A DNA stretch of 64,000 nucleotides, taken from CAVTWH01 sp963738365. Its GTDB lineage: Bacteria > Actinomycetota > Actinomycetes > Mycobacteriales > Micromonosporaceae. Shown one piece after another: positions 17,454 to 26,792 of this stretch. The notes under the pieces are model-generated. The model was not told the DNA's origin, searched no databases, and saw only the letters and a program-made list of their open reading frames with translations. Made by a program: the position numbers and the translations under genes. How positions within the stretch are numbered: the first letter of the stretch is position 1; every line of letters starts with the position of its first letter. The stretch covers positions 372,001 through 436,000 of the forward strand of contig CAVTWH010000010.1 of assembly GCA_963738365.1 (NCBI GenBank). The letters are read 5' to 3'.

Positions 17454-18068
17454 ATGCATCGACTCGTGCTCGCCTCCGCGAGCCCCGCCCGCCGGACCCT
17501 GCTGCGCAGCGCCGGTATCCCCGTCGACGTCGAGGTCAGCGGGGTGGACGAGGACGCCGTGGAGGCCACCAGTCCGCAGGCGCTGTCGCTGACCCTGGCC
17601 CGGCTCAAGGCCCAGGCGGTGGCCGACCGGCTGGCCGGTACCCCCGGCTCCGGGCGGCTGGTGCTGGGCTGCGACTCGGTCCTCGGCCTCGCCGGGCAGA
17701 TCCTCGGCAAGCCGGCCGACGCGGCCGAGGCGGTGGCCCGGTGGCGGCGGATGAGCGGTTCGAGCGGGGTGCTGTACACCGGGCACTGCCTGATCGATCT
17801 GGACTCCGGCAAGCGCGCCGAGGGGGCCGCCCGGACCACGGTGCACTTCGCTGACGTGACCGAGCAGGAGATCGAGGCGTACGTGGCCACCGGGGAGCCG
17901 CTGGCGGTCGCCGGCTCGTTCACCATCGACGGCCGGGGCAGCGCCTTCGTCGAGTCGGTGGAGGGCGACCCGGGTACCGTCATCGGCCTGTCCATGCCGC
18001 TGCTCCGGCACCTGCTGGCCGAGCTGGGCGTCGGCATCATCGAGTTGTGGGCGCCGGTCGGCGACTAG
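17454..18068 (+). CDS. maf: Maf-family nucleoside triphosphate pyrophosphatase
   Basis: Hydrolyses non-canonical or pyrimidine nucleoside triphosphates to monophosphates. 204 residues with the Maf signatures LASASPARRTLL, LGCDSVLGL, GKPADAAEA and an SFTIDGRGSAFVESVEGDPG block. ATG at 17454 follows TACGCT by 6 bases with no ribosome site (probably leaderless). Its place between the carboxylase beta/epsilon and alpha genes matches the Streptomyces arrangement. Confidence 0.93.
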   Translation: MHRLVLASASPARRTLLRSAGIPVDVEVSGVDEDAVEATSPQALSLTLARLKAQAVADRLAGTPGSGRLVLGCDSVLGLAGQILGKPADAAEAVARWRRMSGSSGVLYTGHCLIDLDSGKRAEGAARTTVHFADVTEQEIEAYVATGEPLAVAGSFTIDGRGSAFVESVEGDPGTVIGLSMPLLRHLLAELGVGIIELWAPVGD

Positions 18069-18078
18069 TGTCGGGCCC

Positions 18079-18738
18079 ATGAGTGCCAAGACCGAGCAGC
18101 TCTCCGACGCCCTGCACAGCTACCTCGTCGCCCACGGCTCCGCCCCGGATCCGCTGGTCGCCGACCTGATCGCGGAGACCCGACAGCTCCTGCCCGACCA
18201 GGCCGGCATGCAGATCGCTCCGGAGCAGGCACGGTTCCTGACCCTGTTCACCCAACTGATCGGCGCCCGGTACGCCGTCGAGGTGGGTACCTTCACCGGC
18301 CTGTCGTCCATCGCCATCACCCGGGGCCTGCCCGTCGACGGGCGGATGGTGTGCTGTGACGTCTCGGCGGAGTTCACCTCGGTGGCCCGCCGCTACTGGG
18401 CCCGGGCCGGCCTGGCCGACCGGATCGAGCTGCGGCTCGGCCCGGCGGTCGAGACGCTCCGGGCGATGCCCCGCGAGCCGCACATCGACCTGGCTTTCAT
18501 CGACGCCGACAAGACCGGCTACCCGGCCTACTGGGCGGAGCTGGTGCCACGGGTACGCCCCGGCGGGGTGCTGCTGGTCGACAACGTGCTGCGGCACGGC
18601 CGGATCATCGACCCGGAACCGGGCAACGCCGACGACGCCACCATGATCGAGTTCAACGACCTGGTGCTCGCCGACGCCCGCGTCGAATCGGTCATGCTCC
18701 CCATCGCCGACGGCCTCACCTTGGCCCGCCGGGTCTGA
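18079..18738 (+). CDS. Class I SAM-dependent O-methyltransferase (CCoAMT-like)
   Basis: 219 residues. SAM-binding motif VEVGTFTGLSSIAI, the acidic loop CCDVS, the metal-binding region AFIDADKTGYPAYW and LLVDNVLRHGRI are those of the caffeoyl-CoA/catechol O-methyltransferase family, which needs a divalent metal. The natural substrate is unknown. ATG at 18079 lies 7 bases after TAGTGT, so the gene is probably leaderless, although it is only 10 bp after maf and could also be read through. Convergent with the MFS gene, 30 bp apart. Confidence 0.92.
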   Translation: MSAKTEQLSDALHSYLVAHGSAPDPLVADLIAETRQLLPDQAGMQIAPEQARFLTLFTQLIGARYAVEVGTFTGLSSIAITRGLPVDGRMVCCDVSAEFTSVARRYWARAGLADRIELRLGPAVETLRAMPREPHIDLAFIDADKTGYPAYWAELVPRVRPGGVLLVDNVLRHGRIIDPEPGNADDATMIEFNDLVLADARVESVMLPIADGLTLARRV

Positions 18739-18768
18739 CCGGCCAGCCGAAAGGTCCGCTCCGCCAGC

Positions 18769-20268
18769 TCAGGCAGCCGCCGGCAGGCTCTCCGGTCGGC
18801 GCGGCAGCGGGGTCGGCGCGGCCGGCGGCGGCAGCCGGCGGGCAAGCGGGGGTACCAGCGCAGCGGCTGCCAGCAGGAACAGCGGTACCAGCAGGAACGC
18901 CGGTCGGGCGCCGGCCTGGTCGGCCAACGCGCCGAGCGCGAACGGCGCCACCCCGAAGGACACTGCCATCCCGTACGACGACCGCGCCGCCGCCTGGTCC
19001 GGGCGCCCGGCACTGGCCTGCAGCGCCATCGCGATGCCGAGCGGGTAGTGCATGCCGTTGCCCAGTCCGGTGACGGCGAGGCCGGTCACGGCGAGCCAGG
19101 GCTGCGGCGCCGCCCAGAAGACGGCGAAGCCCAGCGCCGAGACGCCGAGCGCGGCCAGCAGCAGCGGCGGCGCGGCGACCCGCAGCGCGATCCGCCCACC
19201 GATCAGCCGTCCGGCGCACATGCCGGCGATGATCCCGGCCACCGCCGTGGCGGCGGCGCCCGCCGACATTCCGGCGTGTTGCCGCAGCACGTCACCGGAC
19301 CACAGATTGAGGCACACCTCGACCGAGCCGGTGAGGGAGATCAGCACCCAGGCGATCCAGTACCCGGCCGGCAGCCGCCCGGCTCCCAGCCCGCCGGCCG
19401 CCACCGGCGGCGACACCTCCCCAACCGCGCCGCCGCGCGGCCGGACAGCGGCAGGTGACCCGGCCGTCGGCGGGGCCGCCTGGCCGGACCGGACCGCGTC
19501 CAGGGGTCCGAGCGCCTGAGCAGATCCTGCCCGGGCGTCCACGGGTGCCGACGCCCGGACAGATTCGGCCGCATCCACGGGTCCCGACGCCCGGACAGAT
19601 CCGGCCGCCCACACGACTGCCGACGCCCGGGCAGATCCGGCCGCGTCCTCCGGTGCCGACGCCCGGGCGGATCGGGCCGCCGCGGCGCGCCGGGCGGCCT
19701 CGCCGGCCGGGATGCGGATGCCGCACAGCACGGCCACCGCGCCGGCCGCCACGGCGAGGACGATGACCAGGGCGACGGCCGGTCGCCAGGTCCAGCCGGC
19801 CGCGACGCTGACGCCGATGGCCAGCGGGGCGAGCGCCCCCAGGCCGCAGGCCACCGCGTTGGCTTCGGCGATCGCGGCGGCCCCGGAGCGGCCGTGCCGC
19901 TCGCCGAGGCTGGCCACCACGCCGGAGACCAGCGCCACACCGCAGACGGCGGCCAGCAGGGTACAGGTGAGGGTGGCGGGCAGCGCTCGCAGCGTGCACA
20001 GCCCGCCGACGGCCACGGCCATGCCGGTCAGCCCGGCCCACATGGCGCGCCCGCGGCCGATCCGGCGGGCCAGCGCCGGGAAGGCGGCACCGGCGACCAG
20101 CGCGCCGGCCGCCATGGCGGTGCCGTGCAGGCTGGCCATGCCGCTGGAGACGTGCTGTTCGTCGCGGAGCAGGGCGACGGCGGGGGTGAAGCCGTAGAGG
20201 AAGTAGCCGAAAATCGCCAGTTGCCCGTAGGTCAACCAGGTGACGGGGTCACGGACGAGGCGTGGCAC
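18769..20268 (-). CDS. MFS transporter with expanded repeat-bearing central loop
   Basis: Twelve-helix major facilitator, about 499 residues from GTG 20268 (begins MPRLVRDPVTWLTYGQLA). The six-helix halves are separated by an unusually long Ala/Pro/Asp/Arg-rich loop (about residues 210-300) made of repeated units like VRASAPVDAAES. The substrate is unknown; the fold is closest to drug- or sugar-efflux MFS. An alternative start at 20340 lies inside the neighbouring permease gene and is rejected. It follows the ABC permease by 52 bp on the same strand and may belong to the same transcript. Confidence 0.82.
   Translation of the reverse strand: MPRLVRDPVTWLTYGQLAIFGYFLYGFTPAVALLRDEQHVSSGMASLHGTAMAAGALVAGAAFPALARRIGRGRAMWAGLTGMAVAVGGLCTLRALPATLTCTLLAAVCGVALVSGVVASLGERHGRSGAAAIAEANAVACGLGALAPLAIGVSVAAGWTWRPAVALVIVLAVAAGAVAVLCGIRIPAGEAARRAAAARSARASAPEDAAGSARASAVVWAAGSVRASGPVDAAESVRASAPVDARAGSAQALGPLDAVRSGQAAPPTAGSPAAVRPRGGAVGEVSPPVAAGGLGAGRLPAGYWIAWVLISLTGSVEVCLNLWSGDVLRQHAGMSAGAAATAVAGIIAGMCAGRLIGGRIALRVAAPPLLLAALGVSALGFAVFWAAPQPWLAVTGLAVTGLGNGMHYPLGIAMALQASAGRPDQAAARSSYGMAVSFGVAPFALGALADQAGARPAFLLVPLFLLAAAALVPPLARRLPPPAAPTPLPRRPESLPAAA
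19519..19690. repeat. In-frame ~39-42 bp tandem repeat in the MFS loop
   Basis: About four degenerate copies containing GCCGACGCCCGG and CAGATCCGGCCGC. The unit is a multiple of three and codes for the Ala/Asp/Arg-rich loop between the two MFS halves. Confidence 0.75.
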
Positions 20269-20320
20269 CGACCCCACGCTACAACTGCGGGGGTCGGTGC
20301 CACGAGAAGCTGTGCCGAAC

Positions 20321-21076
20321 CTAACGGACACTCTTGGCAAACGCTCGGGCGGCCCAGGTCACCGCCGCGATGGTAAGGACCGACAGGAGGATGAGGGACT
20401 TCCACACGTGTGGGTCGCCGGGGTGGCCCTGGAACAGCGCCCGGGTCGCGTCGGTGGCCCAGGAGAAGGGGTTCCAGGCGGCGATGGCCTTGAGCCAGCC
20501 GGGCGCGTAGGTCAGCGGCAGCAGAATCCCGGAGAGCAGCAGGATGGGGATGCCGACCGCGTTCATCAGCGGGGCCAGTGCGTCCTCGCTGCGCAGCTTG
20601 AGCGCCAGCGCGTAGGAGACGGCGCTGAGCATGAGCGTGATGAGACCCAGGATGGCGAAGGTGAGCAGCACGTCCACCAGCGGGACGGAGAGCCCGAACG
20701 GGATGGACAGCACGGTGATGACGATCGCCTGCGCGATCAGCGTGACCACGTCGCGCAGGGACCGGCCGAGCAGCAGCGCCAGCCGGCTCACCGGGGTCAC
20801 CCGGCTGCGCTCGATCACCCCGGCCCGCAACTCGCTGACCAGCGCGAAGCCGACGAAGAAGGCGCCGAAGATGGCCAGCTGGATGAGGATGCCGGGGACG
20901 AAGATGGTGTACGCCTCGGCGTTGCTGTCCACGTGCAGCGCACTCTTGAGCAGCGGGCCGAACAGGAACAGGTAGTAGAGCGGCTGGATGATGCCGACGA
21001 TCAGCCAGACCGGGTTGCGCAGTACCAGCAGGCTCTGCCGCTGGAAGATCAGCCAGGTGTCACGGGCGGTCTTCAT
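20321..21076 (-). CDS. ABC-2 type permease (DrrB-like)
   Basis: Membrane half of a drug-type exporter. 251 residues, six hydrophobic segments, beginning MKTARDTWLIFQRQSLLVLRNPVW, with the ABC-2 family block SELRAGVIERSRVTPVSRLALLLGR between the second and third helices and WNPFSWATDATRALFQG near the C-terminus. It lies 9 bp after the ATPase gene and is surely co-transcribed. The pair resembles daunorubicin-resistance DrrAB; real substrate unknown. Confidence 0.93.
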   Translation of the reverse strand: MKTARDTWLIFQRQSLLVLRNPVWLIVGIIQPLYYLFLFGPLLKSALHVDSNAEAYTIFVPGILIQLAIFGAFFVGFALVSELRAGVIERSRVTPVSRLALLLGRSLRDVVTLIAQAIVITVLSIPFGLSVPLVDVLLTFAILGLITLMLSAVSYALALKLRSEDALAPLMNAVGIPILLLSGILLPLTYAPGWLKAIAAWNPFSWATDATRALFQGHPGDPHVWKSLILLSVLTIAAVTWAARAFAKSVR

Positions 21077-21085
21077 GGTGTCCTC

Positions 21086-22054
<969 letters not shown>

Positions 22055-22063
22055 GTCTCCTAC

Positions 22064-22102
22064 CGCGCTATATCGCGATACAAGCTAACGCGATATAGCG
22101 CG
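22064..22102. promoter_or_regulatory. Perfect 14 bp inverted repeat, operator of the DrrAB-like pair
   Basis: Arms CGCGCTATATCGCG and CGCGATATAGCGCG, spacer ATACAAGCTAA. It begins 10 bp before the ATPase start codon and sits over the only AT-rich part of the leader, where the promoter must be. A PadR- or TetR-type repressor would fit. Each half contains the core TATCGCG. Confidence 0.75.
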
Positions 22103-22365
22103 TCCCGTCAACCCGTCGCATCGCCCGCAGCCTGCCACCCCGGTCCGACAATGCCCACCCCCACAACGTTCCCCAACCAACACCCACCCCACCCCCACCC
22201 CAAACCATCTGTGATCTTGGGGTTGTGGCTGTCAGCAAGCGGGCGTACGACCCCATATCCCCAAGATCACCGGGACCGTCGGCGGGGTGGTGGGGGACGT
22301 TGGGGCTGACGGGGTGTGCGACGTCAGGACGGCTGGGTCCGGGATGGCGGCCTAGACTGCCCCGC
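22103..22365. other. Intergenic region with nested inverted repeats before the carboxylase alpha gene
   Basis: No gene seen. A perfect 12 bp repeat GTGATCTTGGGG (22211-22222) pairs with 22259-22270 across 36 bases. It is nested in a longer imperfect pairing between the C-rich tract near 22160-22205 and the G-rich tract near 22280-22315. The strand asymmetry (pyrimidine left, purine right) is striking. The alpha gene's own -10 (TAGACT, 22353-22358) lies outside the structure. Confidence 0.65.
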
Positions 22366-24111
22366 ATGCGTAAGGTGCTGGTCGCCAACCGGGGCGAGAT
22401 CGCGGTACGGGTCATCCGCGCCTGCCGGGACGCCGAAGTGAGCTCGGTCGCCGTCTACGCCGACTCCGACCGCGACTCGCTCGCGGCCACGCTCGCCGAC
22501 GAGGCGTACGCGCTGGGCGGGGAGAGCGCGACCGAGACGTACCTGCGCATCGACAAGCTCATCGAGGTGGCCCGGCGCAGCGGCGCCGACGCCGTCCACC
22601 CGGGCTACGGCTTCCTCTCCGAGAACGCCGACTTCGCCCAGGCCGTCCTGGACGCCGGGCTCACCTGGATCGGCCCGAGCCCGCAGGCCATCCGGGACCT
22701 GGGCGACAAGGTGACCGCCCGGCACATCGCCGCCCGGGCCGGCGCCCCGCTGGTACCCGGTACCGCCGAACCGGTCGCGGACGCCGACGAGATCGTGGCG
22801 TTCGCCCGGGAGCACGGGCTGCCGGTGGCCATCAAGGCCGCCTTCGGCGGCGGCGGGCGCGGCCTGAAGGTGGCCCGCGACCTGGACGAGATCCCGGCGC
22901 TGTTCGAGTCGGCCACCCGGGAGGCGGTGGCCGCCTTCGGCCGCGGCGAGTGCTTCGTGGAGCGCTACCTCGACCAGCCCCGCCACGTGGAGGCCCAGGT
23001 GCTGGCCGACACGCACGGCAACGTCGTGGTGGTCGGTACCCGCGACTGCTCGCTGCAGCGCCGTCACCAGAAGCTGGTGGAGGAGGCCCCCGCGCCGTTC
23101 CTCACCGATGCGCAGCGCGCCGCCATCCACGACTCGGCCAAGGCGATCTGCCGGGAGGCCGGCTACCACGGCGCCGGCACGGTGGAGTACCTGGTCGGCC
23201 GGGACGGCGTCGTCTCCTTCCTGGAGGTGAACACCCGGCTGCAGGTGGAGCACCCGGTCACCGAGGAGACCGCCGGCATCGACCTGGTCCGCGAGCAGTT
23301 CCGGATCGCCGACGGGGAGCCGCTGCGGCTGACCGCGGACCCGACGCCGCGCGGGCACGCGATCGAGTTCCGGATCAACGGCGAGGACCCGGGGCGCGGC
23401 TTCCTGCCCGCGCCCGGCGTGGTGACGGCGCTGCGCTGGCCGGCCGGCCCGGGGGTACGGGTGGACACCGGCATCGAGGCGGGCAGCGTGATCGGCGGCA
23501 ACTTCGACTCGCTGCTGGCCAAGGTGATCGTGGTCGGCGAGACCCGGCGCGAGGCGCTGGAGCGCGCCCGCCGCGCACTGGACGAGCTCGTCATCGACGG
23601 AATGGCCACGGCGCTGCCGTTCCACCGGGCGGTGGTCCGCGACCCGGCGTTCACCGACGAGCCGTTCGCCGTGCACACCCGCTGGATCGAGACCGGGTGG
23701 GCCGGCGGGGTGCAGCCGTTCGCCGGTGCCGCGCCGGTGCCGGAGGCGGCCGCCCGCAGCACGGTGGTGGTCGAGGTGGCCGGCAAGCGGTTGGAGGTTT
23801 CCCTGCCGTCGGGCCTGGGTATGGGAGGCTCAGCCCCCACTGCGCCGAAACCAGCCCCCCGGCGCGGTGGGGGCGCACACCGTCCGGCGACGGCCGGCGG
23901 TGACGCGCTGACCTCGCCGATGCAGGGCACCATCGTGAAGATCGCGGTGGCCGACGGTGACCCGGTGGCCGAGGGCGACCTGGTGGTCGTGCTGGAGGCG
24001 ATGAAGATGGAGCAGCCGCTCGCGGCGCACCGCTCCGGCGTGGTCGCCGGCCTGGCCGCCGCGGTGGGCGAGGTGGTCACCGCCGGTGCGGTGATCTGCC
24101 GGATCAGCTGA
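22366..24111 (+). CDS. accA: Acyl-CoA carboxylase alpha subunit (biotin carboxylase plus biotin carrier)
   Basis: Carboxylates its own biotin with ATP and bicarbonate and passes the CO2 to the beta subunit. The biotin carboxylase domain (about 1-445) has ANRGEIAVRVIRA, the Gly-rich ATP loop KAAFGGGGRGL, EVNTRLQVEHPVTE and the RRHQK loop. The biotin carrier domain at the C-terminus carries EAMKMEQP with K547. Length 581 residues is typical for actinobacterial AccA. ATG at 22366 follows TAGACT by 7 bases with no ribosome site: leaderless. It overlaps the convergent FAD-protein gene by 8 bp. Confidence 0.96.
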   Translation: MRKVLVANRGEIAVRVIRACRDAEVSSVAVYADSDRDSLAATLADEAYALGGESATETYLRIDKLIEVARRSGADAVHPGYGFLSENADFAQAVLDAGLTWIGPSPQAIRDLGDKVTARHIAARAGAPLVPGTAEPVADADEIVAFAREHGLPVAIKAAFGGGGRGLKVARDLDEIPALFESATREAVAAFGRGECFVERYLDQPRHVEAQVLADTHGNVVVVGTRDCSLQRRHQKLVEEAPAPFLTDAQRAAIHDSAKAICREAGYHGAGTVEYLVGRDGVVSFLEVNTRLQVEHPVTEETAGIDLVREQFRIADGEPLRLTADPTPRGHAIEFRINGEDPGRGFLPAPGVVTALRWPAGPGVRVDTGIEAGSVIGGNFDSLLAKVIVVGETRREALERARRALDELVIDGMATALPFHRAVVRDPAFTDEPFAVHTRWIETGWAGGVQPFAGAAPVPEAAARSTVVVEVAGKRLEVSLPSGLGMGGSAPTAPKPAPRRGGGAHRPATAGGDALTSPMQGTIVKIAVADGDPVAEGDLVVVLEAMKMEQPLAAHRSGVVAGLAAAVGEVVTAGAVICRIS

Positions 24112-25444
24112 CCGCCAGCGCGGCGGCCTGCGCCCGGATCTCGGGGACGGCCGTGGTCTCCCAGAACCTCCCCCGGCGTACCGGCCCCAGCGTGGCGACC
24201 CGTGGGTGCACCGCGCCGTCGGCGGCGACCAGCCGGCCGGTCGGGTCGACGTCGAGTCCCAGGTGCAGCGGGTCGGGCCGGGCCAGCCCGTCGGCCAGCA
24301 GGGCACGACCCAGGGGGGTACGGTCGGCGCCGCCCGGCCCGGTGCAGTTGACCACGGTGGCGACCCGCAGCCGGGCACCGTCCACCATGGACACGTCCAG
24401 GTAGTAGCGGTCGGGCGTGACGCGCCCCAGCCGCCCGGCCCGGACCCGCAGCGCCCCCTGTCCGGATAGGTCGGCCACGGCGGTGGCGACGGCCGGCGCC
24501 ATCCGGTGCCGGTGCACCTCCCAGTACCGCAGCGCGTGCCGCAGGAACCGGCGCTGCTCCTCGGGCGACGCGGCGCGCCACAGCGCGTCAAGGTACGGAC
24601 GCAGCCCGTCCACCCGGGCCCGCCAGTCCCCGCCCTGGTCCACCCCGTCCCCGGGTGCACCGGCGCCGGCCAGTGCGGGGACGGTGCGCAGGGCACGCAG
24701 CACGGCGCGCAGGGTCACCGGGTCGGGCAGCTGCGCCGGTGGCTGCGCCGGAGCGGCCGCCGCGGTGTGCGCCTGGGGCAGCAGCCCGCGCCGGGAGATG
24801 GCGTGGATCGGGGCGCGCTGGCCGCGGGCGGCCAGCGTGAGGGCCACGTCCACGGCGGTCAGGCCGGTACCGATGAGCAGCACCGGTTCGTCGTCGGGTA
24901 CCCAGTCCAGGGCGCCCGGGTGCCACGGGTCGTGGATGTAGCCGGGGTGGGCGTAGGCGGCGTCGCCCACGGCGGCCAGCCGGCAGGGCCGGCCGTGGCC
25001 GACGGCGAGCACCGCCCGGTCGGCGCGGACCGGGTCGCCCCGGTGCAGGTCGACGCGCACGCCGTCGGGGCCGGTACCGAGCCGTACGGCGTGGTCGACG
25101 CGGTGCCGCAGCCGGCCCGGGTGGGCGGCGGCGGTGGCGTCCAGGGTGGCGGTGAGGTAGCGGCCGTAGTCGCGCCGGGTGGCGAAGCCGGCCGGGTCGG
25201 CGGGCAGGGCCTGGGCGGCGAGCCAGGCGGTGAAGTCGTCGGGCTGGTCGGCCAGGGCGCTCATCGCGGCGGCCCGGGAGTTGAGTCGGTGGATCGGGGT
25301 GGCGGCGCCGTAGGCCAGGCCCGGTCCGGGGCAGGGCGCCGGATCGATCAGCAGCACGTCGTCGTCGCTACCCCGGAGCAGGGCGGTGGCGGCCAGCGCG
25401 CCGCTACAGCCGCCGCCGACGATGACTGTCGTGACCCGCCCCAC
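24104..25444 (-). CDS. FAD/NAD(P)-binding protein (NAD_binding_9 family)
   Basis: Flavoprotein of unknown substrate, about 446 residues. The N-terminal Rossmann motif VIVGGGCSGALAATAL binds FAD; HRLNSRAAAMSAL is a hallmark of this family; a second dinucleotide motif LIGTGLTAVDVALTLA follows. A conserved C-terminal GPGGADRTPLGR/LGPVRRGRFWETTAVPEIR block ends the protein. Start: the frame is open upstream to 25555, but GTG 25444 puts the FAD motif at the normal N-terminal position. The stop codon lies inside the convergent carboxylase alpha gene. Confidence 0.85.
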   Translation of the reverse strand: MGRVTTVIVGGGCSGALAATALLRGSDDDVLLIDPAPCPGPGLAYGAATPIHRLNSRAAAMSALADQPDDFTAWLAAQALPADPAGFATRRDYGRYLTATLDATAAAHPGRLRHRVDHAVRLGTGPDGVRVDLHRGDPVRADRAVLAVGHGRPCRLAAVGDAAYAHPGYIHDPWHPGALDWVPDDEPVLLIGTGLTAVDVALTLAARGQRAPIHAISRRGLLPQAHTAAAAPAQPPAQLPDPVTLRAVLRALRTVPALAGAGAPGDGVDQGGDWRARVDGLRPYLDALWRAASPEEQRRFLRHALRYWEVHRHRMAPAVATAVADLSGQGALRVRAGRLGRVTPDRYYLDVSMVDGARLRVATVVNCTGPGGADRTPLGRALLADGLARPDPLHLGLDVDPTGRLVAADGAVHPRVATLGPVRRGRFWETTAVPEIRAQAAALAVS

Positions 25445-25550
25445 TGGCTCACCGCCTAAATCACATGTACCCGATGGGAATTGTAGGCCGATTCCCCCGC
25501 CCGTGTCACGGGTCGAACCCTCGCCCGACCCGAATCCCAGCACGCCGCGA

Positions 25551-25595
25551 GTCAACCGCGATTGACGATCATCCCGTTCGTCAACTATGGTTGAC
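25551..25595 (+). promoter_or_regulatory. Promoter with two 16 bp operators, ABC operon at 25722
   Basis: GTCAACCGCGATTGAC (25551-25566) and GTCAACTATGGTTGAC (25580-25595) share the pattern GTCAAC-N4-RTTGAC. A sigma-70-like promoter fits exactly: TTGACG at 25562-25567 and TATGGT at 25586-25591, 18 bp apart. One operator covers the -35, the other the -10, so binding should block RNA polymerase. Confidence 0.7.
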
Positions 25596-25675
25596 AGCAG
25601 TCAAACCCGCTTGGCCCCCCAGACTGTGCCGACTAAGGTCCACCCCCGGGCAGGACCCGGCCGCCCGGCCGCGCG

Positions 25676-25717
25676 TTCCTCATCGAGCTCATGGCCAACC
25701 ACTACGACAAGGAGTGA
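25676..25717 (+). other. Possible relic: coding tail just before the ABC ATPase
   Basis: The frame reads FLIELMANHYDKE and stops 4 bases before the ATPase ATG. It cannot be extended upstream past a stop at 25634. The sequence looks like a regulator's C-terminus and could be the remains of a repressor gene; the stretch also supplies the ribosome site AAGGAG. Low certainty. Confidence 0.25.
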
Positions 25718-25721
25718 GCCC

Positions 25722-26792
25722 ATGCCCGAGTCGGACGGCGAGCACGCCGTCGACGTCGTCGACCTCGTCAAGCGGTACCCGAAACGGGACGTCAACGCGG
25801 TGGACGGCCTCACCTTCGCGGTGCGTACCGGTGAGGTCTTCGGCCTGCTCGGCCCGAACGGCGCCGGCAAGAGCACCACGGTGGGCATCCTCACCACCCG
25901 CCTGAAAGCCACCTCCGGACAGGCTCACCTGTCCGGAATCGACCTGATCAGAGCGCCGGTAGCGGCCCGCGCCCGGCTGGCCGTCGTCGCCCAGCGCCCC
26001 AACCTCGACCGGTCGCTGACCCCCCGGCAGAACCTCACCTTCCACGCCGCGTACCACGGCATCGGCCGGGCCGAACGCAACACCCGCGCGGCCGAGCTGC
26101 TGGAGCAGTTCGGCCTGGCCAAACAGGCCGACATCAAGGTCGACTGGTACTCCGGCGGGATGGCCCAGCGACTCATGATCGCCCGTTCGCTGATCCACGA
26201 ACCGGACGTGATGTTCCTCGACGAGCCCACCACCGGGCTGGACCCGCAGGCCCGGCTCTTCGTCTGGGACCGCATCCGGGAACTGCGCGACCACGGCGTC
26301 ACGGTCGTCCTCACCACCCACGACATGGACGAGGCCGCCGACCTGTGCGACCGGGTCGGCATCGTCGACAAGGGCAAGCTGCTCGCCCTGGACACCCCGG
26401 CCGCGCTCACCCGCAGCCTGGAGGGGCAGTCCGTCCTCGACCTGACCGTCAGCCCGGCCGCCGACGACAGCGCCGACAAGCTGATCGCCGCCCTCGCCGA
26501 CCTGCCCGGCGTGCAGAAGGCCGAACGCGGCGTCGCCGCCGGCCCGTCCTTCGGCGGCGCCCCCGGCGGCTTCCCCGCGCCGGCCGGGACCGGCGCACCC
26601 CCGGCCGCCGCCCGACCGGCCGACGGCGGTCCGGTCAAGATCCGGGTGTACGTGGCGGGCGACCCGGCCGGTCAACTCGGCCCCGTCGTCGCCGCACTGA
26701 CCGGCCGCGGTGCCGAACTCTCCGACGTCCACATCGGACAGGCCAGCCTCGAGGACGTCTTCATCAGCCTCACCGGAAGGGGACTGCGGTGA
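25722..26792 (+). CDS. ABC exporter ATPase (DrrA-like, second pair)
   Basis: 356 residues. Walker A GPNGAGKSTT, signature YSGGMAQRLMIAR, Walker B VMFLDEPTTGLDP, switch VLTTHDMDEA. The C-terminal third contains a Gly/Pro/Ala-rich insertion (about residues 270-305) not found in the first DrrA-like protein, then the usual LEDVFISLTGRGLR end. ATG 25722 has AAGGAG 8 bases upstream. The stop overlaps the permease start (GTGA), so the two are translationally coupled. Control is likely by the twin operators at 25551-25595. Confidence 0.95.
   Translation: MPESDGEHAVDVVDLVKRYPKRDVNAVDGLTFAVRTGEVFGLLGPNGAGKSTTVGILTTRLKATSGQAHLSGIDLIRAPVAARARLAVVAQRPNLDRSLTPRQNLTFHAAYHGIGRAERNTRAAELLEQFGLAKQADIKVDWYSGGMAQRLMIARSLIHEPDVMFLDEPTTGLDPQARLFVWDRIRELRDHGVTVVLTTHDMDEAADLCDRVGIVDKGKLLALDTPAALTRSLEGQSVLDLTVSPAADDSADKLIAALADLPGVQKAERGVAAGPSFGGAPGGFPAPAGTGAPPAAARPADGGPVKIRVYVAGDPAGQLGPVVAALTGRGAELSDVHIGQASLEDVFISLTGRGLR

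Noticed and set aside
25501..25550. tRNA-like sequence
   Set aside because: A few TpsiC-arm-like letters occur, but no cloverleaf can be built.
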